Below, one piece after another: positions 8,589 through 17,745 of a stretch of DNA of 64,000 nucleotides (its first letter is position 1; each line of letters begins with the position of its first letter). The DNA comes from Dolomitihabitans soli. Lineage in GTDB: Bacteria; Actinomycetota; Actinomycetes; Streptosporangiales; Streptosporangiaceae. The notes beneath the pieces were generated by a model that was not told the DNA's origin, did not search any database, and saw only the letters and a program-made list of their open reading frames with translations. The position numbers and the translations under genes were made by a program. The DNA lies in assembly GCF_022213955.1 (NCBI RefSeq), contig NZ_JAKNTW010000011.1:186001-250000 (forward strand). The letters run 5' to 3'.

Positions 8589-8829
8589 GAAGAAGCAGGT
8601 TGTGCCAGCTTTCGATGAATTCGAAGATCGCGCCGCGTGCGGTAGTCCGGTTGGGCCAGGGACGATGCCCGAGCAGTTCGCCCTTCAAGGTCGAGAAGAA
8701 CGATTCGGCCGGCGCGTTGTCCCGGCACTGACCGGTCCGGCCCACCGGCAACCGGACACCGAGCCGTTCGGCCAGCTCCGCGTAGGCGTCGCTGGTGTAT
8801 TGCCCTGGTTCAAGGAGTCGTCGCAACAC
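8589..8829 (-). mobile_element. IS3-family transposase (OrfB) C-terminal remnant
   Basis: A minus-strand reading frame contains QYTSDAYAELAERLGVRLP, GRTGQCRDNAPAESFFSTLK and RTTARGAIFEFIESWHN. These are the second half of the IS3-family integrase core, including the final Glu of the DDE triad (AESFF). The N-terminal half, the OrfA gene and recognisable terminal repeats are missing. The rest of the gap up to 9055 shows no gene I recognise. Remnant of an old insertion behind the peptidase gene. Confidence 0.75.
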
Positions 8830-9055
8830 TGCTGGTCAGCAGCAAATTTTAGATGATCAAGCCGCCCTGTCGCTGTGGAACTGGGTGACCGCCTCGGGAG
8901 CCACCGGCATCGCCCGCACTCCGGCGACATCCCCGACGGCCCTCCCCGCCAAGGTGGCGAGGCGCCGCCAGATGCTCCTGCGCGTCCCGAGTGTTGACAC
9001 CCTCCAAGCCGGCGCAGTCCCGAGAGGGCACGTGCGGTTCGGGCACGCGTTGTGC

Positions 9056-10438
9056 TCACAGCCAGCCGGGCACCACCAAGATGACCCAGGTAACGAGCGG
9101 AACGAGGAGCACCATGCTGAAGCCCCACCGCATGAGTCCCTTGTAGACGGCGTCTCGCTTGTCCTCCGGCGAATTCGCGACGACGAGTGCTCCGCTGGTC
9201 GAGAACGGGCTGGAGTCGACGACCGAGGAGGAGATGGCCAGGGCGGCGATGAGACCGACCGCTCCGACGGCACTGCCACCGGTGAGGAAGGGCACGGCGA
9301 GCGGGATGAGCGCGCCGAGGATGCCGGTGGTGGAGGCGAAGGCGGACACCGCGCCCCCGATCAGGCAGATGATGAGCGCGGCCAGCAACGGAGCGCCGAT
9401 GGTGGCGACCTCATTGCCCAGCCATTCGATGGTGCCGATGCTCTCCATGACGCCGACATACGTGACGATGCCGCACACCAGCAGCACCGTGGGCCAGGCG
9501 ATCTGGTTGACGCTGTCCTTGGCGGACGCCGGTGAGATGAGCGACAGGATCGCGGCCACGGTGATGGCGACCAGGCCGACGTTGAGGTCGAAGAACAGGG
9601 CACCGACGGTCAGGCCGACCAGGCCGAGCAGTGTCAGGATCCGGTCACGGTCCAGGGTGATGGCCGTCCCCGCCGCGCCGTTCGGCGCGATCGTCGCAGT
9701 CGCGACGCTTCCACCCGACGATCCCGAGCCCGAGGTGGCGGAGAGGGTTGCGCCGCCTGGGCGGCCGGTGCCCCCACCACTTTCGACGGTCCCGCCACCG
9801 GTGTCGTCGACACGGCGGCCGAGCAGCTCGCGGCCGCCCCAGAGGAAGAAGACCACCAGGCTGATGGCGAGGTTGAACAGGAACGAGGCCAAGAACAGCA
9901 GGGTCGGGTTGCCCGGCAGCCCGGCCTTCGCGACCACGCCGTTGGTGATGCCGCCGAAGATGCTCATGGGCGAGAAGCCGCCCGCGCTGGCCCCGTTGAT
10001 GATCATCAAGCCCATCATGAGCGGGTTGATCTTGTAGCGGGCGGCGAAGCCCATCCCCAGCGGGGAAATGATCGCCACTGACGCCGGCACCACGGCGCCG
10101 ATCGCGGTGAGGCAGGCCGTGACCAAGAACATGACCCACGGGATGAGGCCGATGCGGCCGCCCACCGCGCGGATGGCGGCATGGACGAGCCAGTCGACGG
10201 TTCCGTTGTTCTTGGCGATGGCGAAGAGGAATGTGACGCCGGCGAGGACGACGAACAGGTCGCCGGGGAAACCGGCGAAGATCGCGTCGGTCTTCTCTCC
10301 GATGTCCGCCCCTGGGAGCACCGAGATGCCCAGGACGAAGGCGGCGACGATGGCGAGGGCGCCGAGGTTCACGGGCCGCACCGTGGCCAGGAGAAAGATT
10401 CCGGCGAGGAAGAGGATTGAGATGACTTCTACGGACAA
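9056..10438 (-). CDS. MatC/DASS-like dicarboxylate transporter
   Basis: 460-residue integral membrane protein of the SLC13/DASS-CitM fold, closest in feel to MatC-type malonate/dicarboxylate carriers. It has about 11-12 hydrophobic segments, a first repeat with VPASVAIISPLGMGFAARY and NGASAGGFSPMSIFG, and a second with STTGILGALIPLAVPFL and SSVVDSSPFSTSGALVVAN. A Gly/Ser/Thr-rich cytoplasmic loop (about residues 215-260) separates the halves. TTG start 10438 follows GGGAGG. With the IclR gene upstream on the same strand and the divergent glyoxylate operon beyond it, uptake of glycolate, glycerate, tartronate or similar acids is plausible but inferred. Confidence 0.82.
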   Translation of the reverse strand: MSVEVISILFLAGIFLLATVRPVNLGALAIVAAFVLGISVLPGADIGEKTDAIFAGFPGDLFVVLAGVTFLFAIAKNNGTVDWLVHAAIRAVGGRIGLIPWVMFLVTACLTAIGAVVPASVAIISPLGMGFAARYKINPLMMGLMIINGASAGGFSPMSIFGGITNGVVAKAGLPGNPTLLFLASFLFNLAISLVVFFLWGGRELLGRRVDDTGGGTVESGGGTGRPGGATLSATSGSGSSGGSVATATIAPNGAAGTAITLDRDRILTLLGLVGLTVGALFFDLNVGLVAITVAAILSLISPASAKDSVNQIAWPTVLLVCGIVTYVGVMESIGTIEWLGNEVATIGAPLLAALIICLIGGAVSAFASTTGILGALIPLAVPFLTGGSAVGAVGLIAALAISSSVVDSSPFSTSGALVVANSPEDKRDAVYKGLMRWGFSMVLLVPLVTWVILVVPGWL

Positions 10439-10525
10439 GGAAGCCTCCCGGATCGGGGGGGAAGGATCTTCGGATCGTTGTGTGCGAGGCCTGCCTCGCT
10501 GTCCCCGGCGCCAGGGAGTTGTTTC

Positions 10526-10575
10526 CGGAATGTGAAATCAGGATTCCGATTTGGCGAGTATGTGCTAGCTCACAT
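10526..10575. promoter_or_regulatory. Inverted repeats upstream of the transporter gene
   Basis: Two inverted repeats lie in the 491-nt gap before the transporter gene. One is CGGAAT-N11-ATTCCG (10526-10548), whose left side TTTCCGGAATGTGAAA resembles the TTTCC/GGAAA sites at 11956 and 12032. The other is ATGTG-N6-CACAT (10560-10575). Either could bind the adjacent IclR protein. Nothing else recognisable is in 10439-10929. Confidence 0.4.
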
Positions 10576-10929
10576 CCAGCGGTCAAGCCCACTGTGTGAT
10601 CGTGAACGTCGCCCTGACTGTTGTTGCCGCAACCTTCTTGCGAGATCCGTTTCGCGCATCCCGCCAGCAGCCGACGTCGTGAGGTACACCGGCGATGGCA
10701 TCCGCCGGTCACAACTTTCCGCAGGTCACTGGCTTGGCCAACCGCCCCGGCGGTTGTTGCGCGCCCATGGCGGTGCCGATCGTCGACCACCGCGGTTCAG
10801 TTTCGCCGAGCACGGTCGGGAGATTTTGCTAGGCCGTTACACGAGATCCACTCGTCCGGCCGTGATCCACCCTGCGTCGGGTGCCGGCGTCCGGCAGGGC
10901 GTGGCCGGATGATTCCGTCTGGACCGCGT

Positions 10930-11715
10930 TCAGGCGAATTCTTGGATCAGCCGTGCCGCGGCCGCCTGGAGGTGAGTCACGACTCCGGGGATCGATGCGG
11001 AGGTGATCCGGCCTTCGGGGCCCGAAACGGAGATCGCGGTCAGTGTCGGCGCGCCTACGACCGGGACGGAGAGGCAACGGACACCGGTCTCCTGTTCGGC
11101 GTCGTCGATGGCATAACCCCGGCTCCGGGTACGGTCGAGTTCCTTCTCGAGGACGTCCGGGTCGGTGATGGACCGTGTGGTCGCGGCGGGCATTCCGGCG
11201 CGGAGTACGATCTCACGTGCCGTCTCGGGCGGGAGCTGCGCCAGCAGCGCTTTGCCGACGCCCGTGTCATGCAGAAAGACGCGGCGTCCCACTTCGGTGA
11301 ACATGCGCATCGAGTGCCGGGAAGGCACCTGCGCGACGTAGACGGCCATATCGCCGTCGAGCATCGCCATGTTGGCCGTCTCACCCACGGTCTCCACGAG
11401 ATCGGCCAGCACCGGGCGGGCCCATGTGCCGAGCTTGCGTGAGGCGCTTTCCCCCAGCCCGATCAGGCGTGGTCCCAGAGCGTAGCTTCGGGAAGGCAAC
11501 TGGCGAACGTAACCCGAGTCGACGAGCGTTCGGATGATGCGGTAAATGGTGGGCAGAGGCAGCCCCGAGCGGGCGGCGAGCTGACTCAGGGGCATCTCGC
11601 CACCGCCGTCGGCCATCAGCTCCAGCAGACCGAACGCGCGATGCAACGCCTGTACACGGTTGGGAGAACCCGGATCACGCGACAGGCCCTGCGTCATCCG
11701 GTCGCCGTTGCTCAT
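10930..11715 (-). CDS. IclR-family transcriptional regulator
   Basis: 261 residues: N-terminal winged HTH (about 25-85, LSQLAARSGLPLPTIYRIIR) and a C-terminal IclR effector domain (about 95-261, with RHSMRMFTEVG and VGKALLAQLP). IclR proteins commonly control aromatic, allantoin and glyoxylate genes. It lies between the MatC-like transporter gene and the divergent glyoxylate operon. Two clean TTTCC/GGAAA palindromes occur in the divergent promoter region, so it is the obvious candidate regulator of both units. Effector unknown, with glyoxylate an obvious candidate. Confidence 0.88.
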   Translation of the reverse strand: MSNGDRMTQGLSRDPGSPNRVQALHRAFGLLELMADGGGEMPLSQLAARSGLPLPTIYRIIRTLVDSGYVRQLPSRSYALGPRLIGLGESASRKLGTWARPVLADLVETVGETANMAMLDGDMAVYVAQVPSRHSMRMFTEVGRRVFLHDTGVGKALLAQLPPETAREIVLRAGMPAATTRSITDPDVLEKELDRTRSRGYAIDDAEQETGVRCLSVPVVGAPTLTAISVSGPEGRITSASIPGVVTHLQAAAARLIQEFA

Positions 11716-11955
11716 ATTGCATCGAAGCGTAACCTATGCCGGATGGCTGCGGAGCCCCGGATGCAGAGAGCACCTGACGGCCGGCCGGCCCCGGCGATGA
11801 AGGCCGCGGGACGCGATCGACAGCGCAGTGAGGCCTCACCGCGTGAGCGGCGCGAACACATGGTTTTCGCCGCCTCCGGAGAGTCGGTCACGACGTTCGT
11901 GAGGCGTTGATCCGGGCAGGTGGGTTCCCTCCTGAGGCGGTGGCCATCGAGAGCG

Positions 11956-11974
11956 TTTTCCATGATGTGGAAAA
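11956..11974. promoter_or_regulatory. Candidate IclR operator 1
   Basis: TTTTCCA-TGATG-TGGAAAA, a perfect 7-bp inverted repeat with a 5-nt centre, inside the 376-nt divergent region 11716-12091. The GGAAA/TTTCC arms resemble known IclR-family sites such as those of AllR and IclR. Confidence 0.6.
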
Positions 11975-12031
11975 TTGTTTCCTTTGACGTTCGCGGCAAG
12001 CGACAGCTAGGGTTCGTATAGCGGTAATTAC

Positions 12032-12048
12032 TTTCCGCATTGCGGAAA
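12032..12048. promoter_or_regulatory. Candidate IclR operator 2
   Basis: TTTCCGCA-T-TGCGGAAA, a perfect 8-bp inverted repeat around one base, 44 nt before the first gene of the glyoxylate operon. It probably overlaps or follows the promoter, a typical repressor position. Confidence 0.65.
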
Positions 12049-12091
12049 ATGGGGCGTCGGCCAAGACTGGCCGAGAACCGAAGGGACTCTC

Positions 12092-13258
12092 ATGAGCTAT
12101 GCCGGCGGCCGTCACTTCCTCCAGATTCCGGGCCCGACGAACGTGCCCGACTCAGTTCTCCGGGCGATGTCGGCACAGACCATCGACCACCGGGGGCCGG
12201 AGTTCGCCGAGTTGGGCCGTGCGGTGTTGGACGGGGTCAAGCCCGTCTTCGGCACTCAGGGGCCGGTTGTCATCTACCCGGCTTCTGGCACGGGAGCGTG
12301 GGAGGCCGCGCTGGTCAACACCCTGAGCCCTGGGGACCGGGTGTTGTGCTTCGAGACGGGTCACTTCGCCAGCCTGTGGCAGGAGATGGCCACCGGCCTC
12401 GGGCTTGAGGTCGACTTCGTGCCCGGCGACTGGCGCCACGGCGTGAGCCCCGAGGTGGTCGCCGAGCGGCTCGGGCAGGACGCCGGGCACACCATCAAGG
12501 CCGTGTGCGTCGTGCACAACGAGACATCGACCGGCGTCACCAGCCGCGTCGCGGAGGTACGGGCCGCCATCGATGCGGCCGCTCACCCCGCGCTACTCCT
12601 GGTCGACACCATCTCGTCGCTGGGATCCATCGACTACCGGCACGACGAGTGGGGTGTCGACGTGACGGTCGCGGGCTCGCAGAAGGGCCTGATGCTCCCG
12701 CCGGGGCTCAGCTTCAACGCCATCAGTGAGAAGGCGTTGAACGCATCACGCTCCGCGCGGCTGCCCAAGTCGTTCTGGAACTGGCAGCCCATCCTGGCGG
12801 CCAACGAACGCGGCTACTTTCCGTACACCCCGGCTACGAACCTGCTCTACGGCCTGCGTGAGGCGCTGCGCCTGCTCAACGCCGAAGGGCTCGACGCCGT
12901 GTTCGCGCGCCACATCCGGCACGCGGAAGCCACGCGTGCCGCCGTCAACGGCTGGGGACTGGAGGTGCTCTGCGCTGACGAACGCGAGTATTCGAGCTCC
13001 TTGACCGCGATCATGGTGCCGGAGGGGCATGACGCCGACAAGATCAGGGCGATCATCCTCGACCGTTTCGACATGTCTCTGGGGGCTGGTCTCGGCAAGC
13101 TCTCCGGACGCGTCTTCCGCATCGGGCATCTGGGGAGCTTCAACGACCTGATGCTGGCCGGGACGCTCGCCGGGGTGCAGATGGGCCTGACGCTCGCCGG
13201 CGTGCGGATCGACCCCACCGGCCTCAACGCGGCGCTCGACCGCCTGCAGGCGCTGTGA
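12092..13258 (+). CDS. Class V serine/alanine-glyoxylate aminotransferase
   Basis: 388 residues, fold-type I PLP enzyme of the AGXT/SgaA family. The N-terminus FLQIPGPTNVP is typical. SGTGAWEAAL (65-74) lines the cofactor site, VHNETSTGV and DTISSLGS follow, and AGSQKGLMLPPG carries the Schiff-base Lys198. It transfers an amino group from serine or alanine to glyoxylate, giving glycine plus hydroxypyruvate or pyruvate. Hydroxypyruvate fits the Hyi gene downstream. It is the first gene of a tightly packed six-gene operon and has a TTTCC/GGAAA palindrome just upstream. Confidence 0.88.
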   Translation: MSYAGGRHFLQIPGPTNVPDSVLRAMSAQTIDHRGPEFAELGRAVLDGVKPVFGTQGPVVIYPASGTGAWEAALVNTLSPGDRVLCFETGHFASLWQEMATGLGLEVDFVPGDWRHGVSPEVVAERLGQDAGHTIKAVCVVHNETSTGVTSRVAEVRAAIDAAAHPALLLVDTISSLGSIDYRHDEWGVDVTVAGSQKGLMLPPGLSFNAISEKALNASRSARLPKSFWNWQPILAANERGYFPYTPATNLLYGLREALRLLNAEGLDAVFARHIRHAEATRAAVNGWGLEVLCADEREYSSSLTAIMVPEGHDADKIRAIILDRFDMSLGAGLGKLSGRVFRIGHLGSFNDLMLAGTLAGVQMGLTLAGVRIDPTGLNAALDRLQAL

Positions 13259-13269
13259 AGGACACGACG

Positions 13270-16203
13270 ATGAGCCCAAGAGATCCAGCGCTGACAGCAC
13301 AAATCGACGGTGTCGGGCTCGCGCACGCGCTGAGCCGAGACCTCGATGGCGAGGTCGCGTTCGACGACTACACACGGCACCTGTTCTCCCGCGACGCGAG
13401 CATGTACTCGATCATGCCGGTCGGTGTGGTGTTCCCCAGGCATGCCGACGACGTGGCGGCGGCGGTGCGGGCCGCAGGGGAGGCCGGAGTTCCGGTCGTC
13501 CCGCGCGGAGCGGGCACCAGCCTCGCGGGTCAGACGATCGGCCCCGGCCTGGTCCTGGACTTCTCCCGGCACATGAACCGCATCATCGACCTCGACCCCG
13601 AGGCCCGTACCGCGCTCGTCGAGGTGGGCGTGGTGCAGGATCAGCTCAACCAGGCCGCGGCCGCGCACGGGCTGATGTTCGGACCGGACACCTCGACCAG
13701 CAACCGCGCCACCATCGGCGGGATGATCGGCAACAACTCCGCGGGCAGCGGCTCGCTCACCTACGGGATGACCATCGATCACGTCCGGGCCTTGGACGTT
13801 GTGCTCGCCGACGGCTCACGCGCCCGGCTCGACCCCGTCGACGAAGCCGAACGTGCGCGTCGTGCCGAGCTGCCCACGCTGGAAGGCCGCCTGTATCGCG
13901 AGTTGCCGGAGCTGGTGCGGGCCAACGCCGCAGCCATCGCGACAGGCTTCCCGCCGTTCTGGCGCCGGGCATGCGGATACCGGCTCGATCGGCTGGCCGC
14001 GGGCCCGGAATTCGATCTGGCGAAGTTCGTCGTCGGTTCGGAAGGCACCCTGGTCGTCGCGACCCAGGCCCTGGTGGACCTGGTGCCCAAGCCACGCCGG
14101 ACGGTGTACGCGGTCGGCCACTTCACCTCGACGGCCGAGGCGATCGCCGCCACCCAGGACGCGTTGTCCTGCGACCCGGCGCAGGTCGAACTGATGGACC
14201 GCACCATCCTGGACCTGTCTCGCCAGAAGATCGAGTACGCCGAGCTCGGCAACATCCTGCAAGGTGACCCGGACGCGCTGCTGTTCGTGTCGTTCAGCGG
14301 CGACGACGAGGACGAGCTGATCGCCAAGCTCGACCAGGTCACCGAGGCGTGGAAGCGCAATTCGCACGGATATCACACGCTGCGGGCGGTGACCCCGTCC
14401 CAGCAGACCGCCTTGCTGAAGGTGCGCAAGTCCAGTCTGGGACTGCTCATGGCCGCGAGCGTCGGCACGCGTCGTCCGCTGGCCTTCATCGAGGACACGG
14501 CGGTCGACCCGGTGCATCTCGTGGCGTACACCCGCCGCTTCCGGGAAGTGCTCGACAAGCACGAGCTGACGGCGGGCTTCTACGGTCACTGCTCGGTCGG
14601 CTGCCTGCACATCCGTCCGTTCGTCGATCTGGCGCAGCCGGATGAGGTGCGCAAGATGCGCGCCGTGGCCGAGGAGATCAAGAACCTGGTCGCCGAGTAC
14701 GGCGGGGTCAACTCCAGCGAGCACGGGGACGGCCTGGCCCGCAGCGAGTTCAACCGGGAGATCTTCGGCGACGACCTGTACGAGGCGATGCGCGCGGTGA
14801 AGCGGGTGTTCGATCCGGCCAATCTGATGAACCCCGGCAAGATCGTCGACGCCCCGCCGATGACGGACAACCTCAGAGATGCCGCGTTGCCGCCCGCGAA
14901 GCCGTTCGAGACCCGGCTTCAGTTCGAGGTGATCGGCGGGATGCGGGGCGCGGCCGACCGGTGCATGAACATCGGGCTGTGCCGTAAGAGCACAACGGGA
15001 GCGATGTGCCCGTCCTACATCGCCACGCGCCAGGAAGAGCACTCCACGCGCGGCCGGGCGAACGCGTTGGTCAAGGCACTGTCCGAACCGGACCCCCGGG
15101 CGGCGCTCGGGGACGAGCGGCTGCACGAGATCCTCGACCTCTGCCTGATGTGCAAGGCCTGCAAGAGCGAGTGCCCGATGAGCGTGGACATGGCCACGCT
15201 CAAGGCCGAAACCCTCTCCCATCACCACGACATCCACGGAGTGCCGCTCCGTTCACGGATCTTCGGGTCGATCCGGGCCCTGAACCGCCTCGGCTCGGCC
15301 ACCGCGCCACTGTCGAACCTGCCCGCACGAGTCGGGGTCCTGCGCTCGCTGCTGGACCGCACGATCGGCATCACCTCGGCACGCCCCCTCCCCGTCTACC
15401 ACCGCATCAACCTCGTGCGCTGGTTCCGCAAGCATCGCGGCCCCCAGGCGCCTGCCGCGCAGGGCACTGTGACGTTCCTGGCCGACTCCTTCACCAGCTA
15501 CACCGAACCCCACATCGGCCGGGCCGCCATCGAACTGCTCGAGCAGGCCGGGTGGGGCGTAGCTCTGGCAGGCGGGGGCTGCTGTGGCAGGTCGAGCCTG
15601 TCCAAAGGGCTGGTCGACGACGCCAAAGCCAAGGCGGGCAAGCTGATCGCCGCACTCGCCGAGACCGACACCCCCATCGTGGGCTGCGAACCGTCGTGCC
15701 TGTACACGTTGCGCGACGAGCACGTCGCGATGATGCCGGACGACCCCCGGGTGCGCCAGGTCGCGGACCGGGTCCGGCAGGTGGAGGAGTTGCTGACCGA
15801 GGCCGTCGACGCGGGCCGATTGCGCTTGCGGGAGGACTCCTGGCTGGCGGGCAAGCGGATCCTCTACCACGGCCACTGCCACCAGAAGGCGGAGGTCGGC
15901 ACCGCCGCCACGATGGCTCTGCTGCGCCGTATCCCCGGTGTGGAGGTCGTCGAACTGGACGCCGGTTGCTGCGGGATGGCCGGTTCCTTCGGCTTCGAGT
16001 CCGAGCACTATGACGTCTCGATGACCGTCGGCGAGGACCGCCTGTTCCCGGCGCTCGCCGCCGAACCCGAGTCCACGGTCGTCGCGGCCACCGGGGTGTC
16101 CTGCCGCCAGCAGATCTTCCACGGCGCCCAACGCGATGCGTGGCACCCGATCGAACTGGTGCGTGAGGCTCTCGCCGGCGCAGAGGGAAGCAGGCGCCGA
16201 TGA
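13270..16203 (+). CDS. Fused FAD-linked oxidase and Fe-S protein, glycolate/D-lactate dehydrogenase type
   Basis: About 977 residues. The N-terminal part is a GlcD/vanillyl-alcohol-oxidase FAD domain (about 45-220, with PRGAGTSLAGQ and NSAGSGSLTYGM) and its C-terminal cap (about 260-520, ending near NPGKIVD). Next come two ferredoxin-type clusters (CMNIGLCRK near 564 and CLMCKACKSECP near 626) and two CCG domains (GGGCCGR near 769 and DAGCCGMAG near 897). Such GlcD-GlcF fusions oxidise 2-hydroxyacids such as glycolate or D-lactate and pass electrons to quinone. Start ATG 13270 follows GAAGGA; GTG 13255, overlapping the previous stop, is an alternative. In this operon glycolate to glyoxylate is the natural guess. 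Confidence 0.85.
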   Translation: MSPRDPALTAQIDGVGLAHALSRDLDGEVAFDDYTRHLFSRDASMYSIMPVGVVFPRHADDVAAAVRAAGEAGVPVVPRGAGTSLAGQTIGPGLVLDFSRHMNRIIDLDPEARTALVEVGVVQDQLNQAAAAHGLMFGPDTSTSNRATIGGMIGNNSAGSGSLTYGMTIDHVRALDVVLADGSRARLDPVDEAERARRAELPTLEGRLYRELPELVRANAAAIATGFPPFWRRACGYRLDRLAAGPEFDLAKFVVGSEGTLVVATQALVDLVPKPRRTVYAVGHFTSTAEAIAATQDALSCDPAQVELMDRTILDLSRQKIEYAELGNILQGDPDALLFVSFSGDDEDELIAKLDQVTEAWKRNSHGYHTLRAVTPSQQTALLKVRKSSLGLLMAASVGTRRPLAFIEDTAVDPVHLVAYTRRFREVLDKHELTAGFYGHCSVGCLHIRPFVDLAQPDEVRKMRAVAEEIKNLVAEYGGVNSSEHGDGLARSEFNREIFGDDLYEAMRAVKRVFDPANLMNPGKIVDAPPMTDNLRDAALPPAKPFETRLQFEVIGGMRGAADRCMNIGLCRKSTTGAMCPSYIATRQEEHSTRGRANALVKALSEPDPRAALGDERLHEILDLCLMCKACKSECPMSVDMATLKAETLSHHHDIHGVPLRSRIFGSIRALNRLGSATAPLSNLPARVGVLRSLLDRTIGITSARPLPVYHRINLVRWFRKHRGPQAPAAQGTVTFLADSFTSYTEPHIGRAAIELLEQAGWGVALAGGGCCGRSSLSKGLVDDAKAKAGKLIAALAETDTPIVGCEPSCLYTLRDEHVAMMPDDPRVRQVADRVRQVEELLTEAVDAGRLRLREDSWLAGKRILYHGHCHQKAEVGTAATMALLRRIPGVEVVELDAGCCGMAGSFGFESEHYDVSMTVGEDRLFPALAAEPESTVVAATGVSCRQQIFHGAQRDAWHPIELVREALAGAEGSRRR

Positions 16204-16910
16204 GAATCGTGCGATACGACCACGCCGGGCACGTCGGGTCCGGTGTCCTGATCGGTGACGCCGTACACGAGCGGAGCGGGGGACCGATCGTGGCCGCGCT
16301 GCGGGAGGTGACGCTGCTCGCGCCATGTGATCCCCGGGTGGTCGTCTGCGCGGGCAAGAACTATGGCGAGCCGGACGGGACCGGGCGGCCGAAACTGTTC
16401 CTCAAAGCGGTCAACGCCGTCACCGGACCCGGATCCGCGGTGCGCTACCCGCCGGATCTGCGACGCCTGGAGTACGAGGGCGAACTGGCCGTCGTGATCG
16501 GCAGGACAGCGCACGAGGTGCCCGAGCGGTCCTACCGCGACTACATCCTCGGCTACACCTGCGCCAACGACATCACCGCCGACGACTGGCGAGCGGACGG
16601 GCAGTGGGTGCGCGCCAAGAGCGCGGACACCTTCTGCCCGCTCGGGCCCTGGATCGAGACCGACGTGGACGATCCCGCCACGCTGCACATCCGCACGACG
16701 GTCAACGGCCGGCTCGTCCAGGACAGCCCCACCAAGGACATGATCTTCGGGGTTGGCGAGTTGCTGGCCTACGTGACCCGCTGGATCACCCTGCAGCCGG
16801 GCGACGTCCTGCTGACCGGCAGCCCCGCCGGTGTCGGGCCACTGGCCCCCGGGGACGTGGTGGACGTCGAAATCGAAGGCGTCGGCACCCTGACGAATCC
16901 CATCGTGTGA
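16200..16910 (+). CDS. Fumarylacetoacetate hydrolase (FAH) family protein
   Basis: 236 residues, a short FAH-domain protein. The metal-binding FAH core is visible: EYEGELAVVIGR, GYTCANDITADDW, KSADTFCPLGPW and GDVLLTGSPAGVGP. The family includes acylpyruvases, oxaloacetate tautomerases/decarboxylases and 2-hydroxyhepta-2,4-dienedioate isomerases; the substrate here is not evident. ATG overlaps the preceding stop (ATGA), so it is translationally coupled within the glyoxylate operon. It may act on a 2-keto acid by-product, but that is only a guess. Confidence 0.83.
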   Translation: MRIVRYDHAGHVGSGVLIGDAVHERSGGPIVAALREVTLLAPCDPRVVVCAGKNYGEPDGTGRPKLFLKAVNAVTGPGSAVRYPPDLRRLEYEGELAVVIGRTAHEVPERSYRDYILGYTCANDITADDWRADGQWVRAKSADTFCPLGPWIETDVDDPATLHIRTTVNGRLVQDSPTKDMIFGVGELLAYVTRWITLQPGDVLLTGSPAGVGPLAPGDVVDVEIEGVGTLTNPIV

Positions 16911-16926
16911 CAACAAAGGAGTCGCC

Positions 16927-17733
16927 GTGCGATACGCGGTGAACTGTTCAATCCTGCTGACCGACCTGCCGCTGCTGGAACGTCCGGCAGCCGCCCGAGC
17001 CGCCGGGTTCGACGCCGTCGAGTTCTGGTGGCCGTTCAGCACCTCCGTGCCCGCCGACGGCGAGGTCGACGCGTTCGTACGGGCCATCGACGACGCGGGC
17101 GTGCGACTGATCGGGCTCAACTTCGCCGCGGGCGACATGCCCGCGGGCGACCGCGGGCTGATGTCGTGGCCCGGACGGTCCGCGGAGCTGCGGGACAACA
17201 TCGCGGTGGTCGCCGACATCGGCCGGCGGCTCGGATGCCGGTCCTTCAACGCCCTCTACGGCAACCGCGTGGACGGCGCCACCGCCGGGCAACAGGACGA
17301 CCTCGCCGCCGAGAACCTCGCGCTGGCCGCCGCGGCGGTGACCGGCACTGTCCTCCTCGAACCGGTCAGTGGCGCCGACCGTTACCCGCTCATCACGGCC
17401 GCCGACGCCGTCGCGGTGATCGAGCGGGTGGCCGCAGACAGCGGCGTCACCAACATCCGCCTGCTGGCGGACCTCTACCACCTGTCGGTCAACGGAGACG
17501 ACGTCGACGCGGCGATCAGCGCGTACGCCGACCGCATCGGTCACGTTCAGATCGCCGACGCCCCCGGACGCGGTGAACCAGGCACCGGTGACCTGCCGCT
17601 CGACCATTGGACGGCCGCCCTCGAGCGAACCGGTTACCAGGGCTGGACCGGTCTCGAGTACCGCGCTACCAGCGAAGATCCGTTCGCCTGGCTGCCCCGC
17701 GACCGTCGCTCTGTGACAACCTCCACGCGCTGA
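16927..17733 (+). CDS. hyi: Hydroxypyruvate isomerase (Hyi) family protein
   Basis: 268-residue xylose-isomerase-like TIM barrel. N-terminus YAVNCSILLTDLPLLERP and GFDAVEFWWPF are typical of Hyi. Candidate metal ligands sit in LLEPVSG, DLYHLSVNGDD, GHVQIADAPGRGEPGTG and GLEYRAT. Hyi interconverts hydroxypyruvate and tartronate semialdehyde. GTG start 16927 follows AAAGGAG. It lies 16 nt after the FAH gene and 12 nt before the reductase, so the isomerase, reductase and carboligase are contiguous as in the E. coli glyoxylate regulon. Confidence 0.88.
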   Translation: MRYAVNCSILLTDLPLLERPAAARAAGFDAVEFWWPFSTSVPADGEVDAFVRAIDDAGVRLIGLNFAAGDMPAGDRGLMSWPGRSAELRDNIAVVADIGRRLGCRSFNALYGNRVDGATAGQQDDLAAENLALAAAAVTGTVLLEPVSGADRYPLITAADAVAVIERVAADSGVTNIRLLADLYHLSVNGDDVDAAISAYADRIGHVQIADAPGRGEPGTGDLPLDHWTAALERTGYQGWTGLEYRATSEDPFAWLPRDRRSVTTSTR

Positions 17734-17745
17734 AGGAGAACTCGT

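Noticed and set aside
8849-9046. Minus-strand 65-codon frame upstream of the IS3 remnant
   Set aside because: No similarity to transposases or other families, no RBS; not supportable as a gene.
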